From: Pseudomonas sp.
Lineage (GTDB): Bacteria; Pseudomonadota; Gammaproteobacteria; Pseudomonadales; Pseudomonadaceae
Direction: 5' to 3'
Length of the DNA: 64,000 bases
Assembly (NCBI RefSeq): GCF_030683065.1
Contig: NZ_JAUXMX010000029.1
Span: 62,001-126,000 of the forward strand
Shown: in pieces, positions 62,426-64,000 of the stretch
How the letters are laid out: the number at the start of each line of letters is the position of its first letter
How positions within the stretch are numbered: the stretch's first letter is position 1
Position numbers and translations under genes: made by a program
Notes under the pieces: generated by a model
Seen by the model: the letters and a program-made list of their open reading frames with translations, nothing else
What the model was told of the DNA's origin: nothing
The model's database searches: none

Positions 62426-63361
62426 ATGGCCGGTGTAATGGATTCGGTTAACCAACGCACGCAGTTGGTTGGGCAGAACCGTTTGGAGTTGCTGTTGTTC
62501 CGCCTTGATGGCGGACAGCTTTATGGCATTAACGTGTTCAAGGTGAAGGAGGTGTTGCAATGCCCCAAGCTCACCATCATGCCCAAGTCCAGCCCGGTCG
62601 TACGAGGGGTTGCGAGTATTCGAGGGGGCACCATCCCTATTCTTGACCTGTCCATGGCGACAGGGCGGCCGCTGCTGCAAGATTTGAAGAACAGCTTCGT
62701 CATCATCACCGAATACAACACCAAGATTCAGGGTTTCCTGGTTCATTCAGTTGAGCGCATCGTCAACATGAACTGGGAGGAGATCCATCCACCACCCAAG
62801 GGTGCGGGGCGTGATCACTACCTCACGGCAGTGACTCGTCTGGACAATGAGCTGGTAGAAATCCTCGATGTGGAGAAAATTCTCGCCGAGGTAGCGCCGA
62901 CTTCTGAGGTGATTTCTGCCGGGGTCGTCGATGCACAGACCCAGAGCAAGGCGCTTACCAAGCACGTATTGATAGTCGATGACTCATCCGTTGCGCGTAA
63001 GCAGGTGATTCGCTGCCTGCAAACCGTAGGTGTTGAGGTCACGGCGCTGAACGATGGGCGGCAGGCCCTGGATTACCTGCGCAGCATGGCAGACGAGGGC
63101 AGGCACCCCGACCAGGAACTGTTGATGCTGATTTCCGACATTGAAATGCCGGAAATGGATGGCTATACCCTGACTGCAGAGATCCGCAGCGATGCGCGGA
63201 TGCAGAAGTTGCACATCCTCCTGCATACTTCGCTTTCCGGGGTATTCAATCAGGCCATGGTAAAGAAGGTCGGCGCCAATGATTTCCTTGCCAAATTTCG
63301 TCCTGATGACCTGGCGTCGCGGGTGGTTGCACGCATCAACGAGGTCGATCAGGGGCTTTGA
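62426..63361 (+). CDS. cheV: Chemotaxis coupling protein CheV
   Basis: A 311-residue CheV: CheW-like domain (LLLFRLDGGQLYGINVFKVKEVLQCPKLTIMPKSSPVVRGVASIRGGTIPILDLSMATG) and a receiver domain (KHVLIVDDSSVARKQVIRCL, phosphoacceptor Asp238 in ISDIEMPEMDG, LLHTSLSGVFN, Lys in FLAKFRPDDL). It couples receptors to CheA and is tuned by phosphorylation. ATG 62426 has GAGAGG upstream and suits the family start. Confidence 0.95.
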   Translation: MAGVMDSVNQRTQLVGQNRLELLLFRLDGGQLYGINVFKVKEVLQCPKLTIMPKSSPVVRGVASIRGGTIPILDLSMATGRPLLQDLKNSFVIITEYNTKIQGFLVHSVERIVNMNWEEIHPPPKGAGRDHYLTAVTRLDNELVEILDVEKILAEVAPTSEVISAGVVDAQTQSKALTKHVLIVDDSSVARKQVIRCLQTVGVEVTALNDGRQALDYLRSMADEGRHPDQELLMLISDIEMPEMDGYTLTAEIRSDARMQKLHILLHTSLSGVFNQAMVKKVGANDFLAKFRPDDLASRVVARINEVDQGL

Positions 63362-63403
63362 AAGCAGGTCGCTCCTGCGCAGGCCAAGAAAAACAGAAGA
63401 TCG

Positions 63404-63431
63404 GGCCGCCGACCGTGCGGTGGCCTTTTTT
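63404..63431 (+). terminator. Rho-independent terminator after cheV
   Basis: Stem GGCCGCCG with CGGTGGCC (one G-U pair), six-base loop, followed by seven pyrimidines mostly T. cheR thus has its own promoter in the next 130 bases. Confidence 0.8.
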
Positions 63432-63562
63432 AGCAACCGAGCATGAGGTGTTAAACCCGTTTTTAATGCTCTACCTGTGAATCAAGCCGCTTTTATACGG
63501 CTCGACAATAGGGCGAAGGGTGCATCTTTCACTGCAACACTTTGATTGGCGAGGCCTGGCTA

Positions 63563-64000
63563 GTGTCTTCAGGTAATTTGGATTTTGAGCAGTTCCGGAC
63601 CTTCCTGGAAAAAGCCTGTGGCATTTTGCTGGGCAGCAATAAGCAGTACCTGGTGTCGAGCAGGCTGAACAAGCTGCAGGAGCAACACGGGATCAAAACC
63701 CTGGGTGAATTGGTACAGCGCATGCAAAGCCAGCCGCGCAGCGGTTTGCGCGAGCTGGTGGTGGATGCCATGACCACCAACGAAACGCTGTGGTTCCGTG
63801 ATACATACCCTTTTGAAGTGCTAAAAAAACGGGTGTTGCCCGAGTTGATCAAGGCCAATCCGAGCCAGCGTCTGCGCATCTGGTCGGCCGCCTGTTCCTC
63901 GGGGCAGGAGCCGTATTCCCTGTCGATGAGCATTGATGAGTTCGAAAAAACCAATATCGGTCAGCTTAAGGCAGGTGTGCAAATTGTGGCCACCGACCTG
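63563..64000 (+). CDS. cheR: Chemotaxis methyltransferase CheR, N-terminal part (3' end outside window)
   Basis: The first 146 codons of CheR, which methylates receptor glutamates with S-adenosylmethionine. GTG 63563 has GAGG eight bases upstream and begins SSGNLDFEQFRTFLEKACGILL; the helical N-domain is followed by MTTNETLWFRDTYPFEVLKKRVLPEL and the SAM site IWSAACSSGQEPYSLSM. The frame is open to the last base (VATDL). Close to P. aeruginosa CheR1 as I recall it. Confidence 0.93.
   Translation, partial: MSSGNLDFEQFRTFLEKACGILLGSNKQYLVSSRLNKLQEQHGIKTLGELVQRMQSQPRSGLRELVVDAMTTNETLWFRDTYPFEVLKKRVLPELIKANPSQRLRIWSAACSSGQEPYSLSMSIDEFEKTNIGQLKAGVQIVATDL

Overview
The window is bacterial, dense in genes, and almost all of it (from about 2.8 kb to the end) reads as one Pseudomonas chromosome. 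Three blocks follow the gene order I recall from P. aeruginosa: amrZ next to phnCDEFGHIJKLMNP; a polyamine-ligase-like glutamine synthetase close to the flagellar genes; and flgZ-flgN-flgM-flgA / cheV-cheR. REP-type repeats and Pseudomonas-like codon use agree. The first 2.6-2.8 kb look alphaproteobacterial: the end of a class II DAHP synthase, a PagL-like barrel, two sister MDR reductases, and a hairpin repeat of a kind common in alphaproteobacteria. The change falls inside one MDR gene, at its most conserved part. The window is therefore probably an assembly chimera or a recombinant junction there.

Layout. (1) 1-2.8 kb: the foreign-looking end. (2) 2.2-13.9 kb, minus strand: one long operon read DUF1302 outer-membrane protein, DUF1329 protein, YCF48 propeller, MMPL/RND transporter, SDR, ThuA-like protein, SDR with Phe in place of the catalytic Tyr, GST-like protein, SDR, MDR reductase. 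A promoter region with two copies of an 18-bp palindrome precedes it. This is the best candidate for an undescribed system: a cell-envelope route plus redox enzymes for an unknown, probably hydrophobic, substrate. (3) 14.5-22.9 kb: LysR regulator and a complete distal valine pathway (mmsA, enoyl-CoA hydratase, mmsB, 3-hydroxyisobutyryl-CoA hydrolase, acyl-CoA dehydrogenase), followed by etfBA, which takes electrons from the dehydrogenase. (4) 23-31 kb: a decayed lipase, a periplasmic binding protein, two DUF4398 lipoproteins (one with OmpA), mgtE with a small upstream ORF, and oadGAB. (5) 31.3-42.8 kb: amrZ, then a full C-P lyase operon (phnCDEFGHIJKLMNP, no phnO) with a Pho box, two internal terminator-like hairpins and a HutC-type operator at the phnF start. 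(6) 42.9-51.2 kb: MFS transporter, Lrp regulator, a fused indolepyruvate/2-oxoacid ferredoxin oxidoreductase, leucine dehydrogenase and an NSS amino-acid transporter. These could feed branched-chain amino acids into region 3. (7) 51.4-59.3 kb: GNAT, tRNA-Arg(CCT), frameshifted sstT, yceH, a secreted 81-bp-repeat protein, a glutamine-synthetase-like ligase, MFS, and a glycosyltransferase/DUF2064 pair. (8) 59.5-64 kb: flagellar and chemotaxis genes with a clear FliA promoter (flgMN) and a sigma-54 promoter (flgA).

Starts were moved from the longest open frame wherever a ribosome-binding site or family alignment favoured an inner codon. All names rest on reading the protein sequences; no database search was run.
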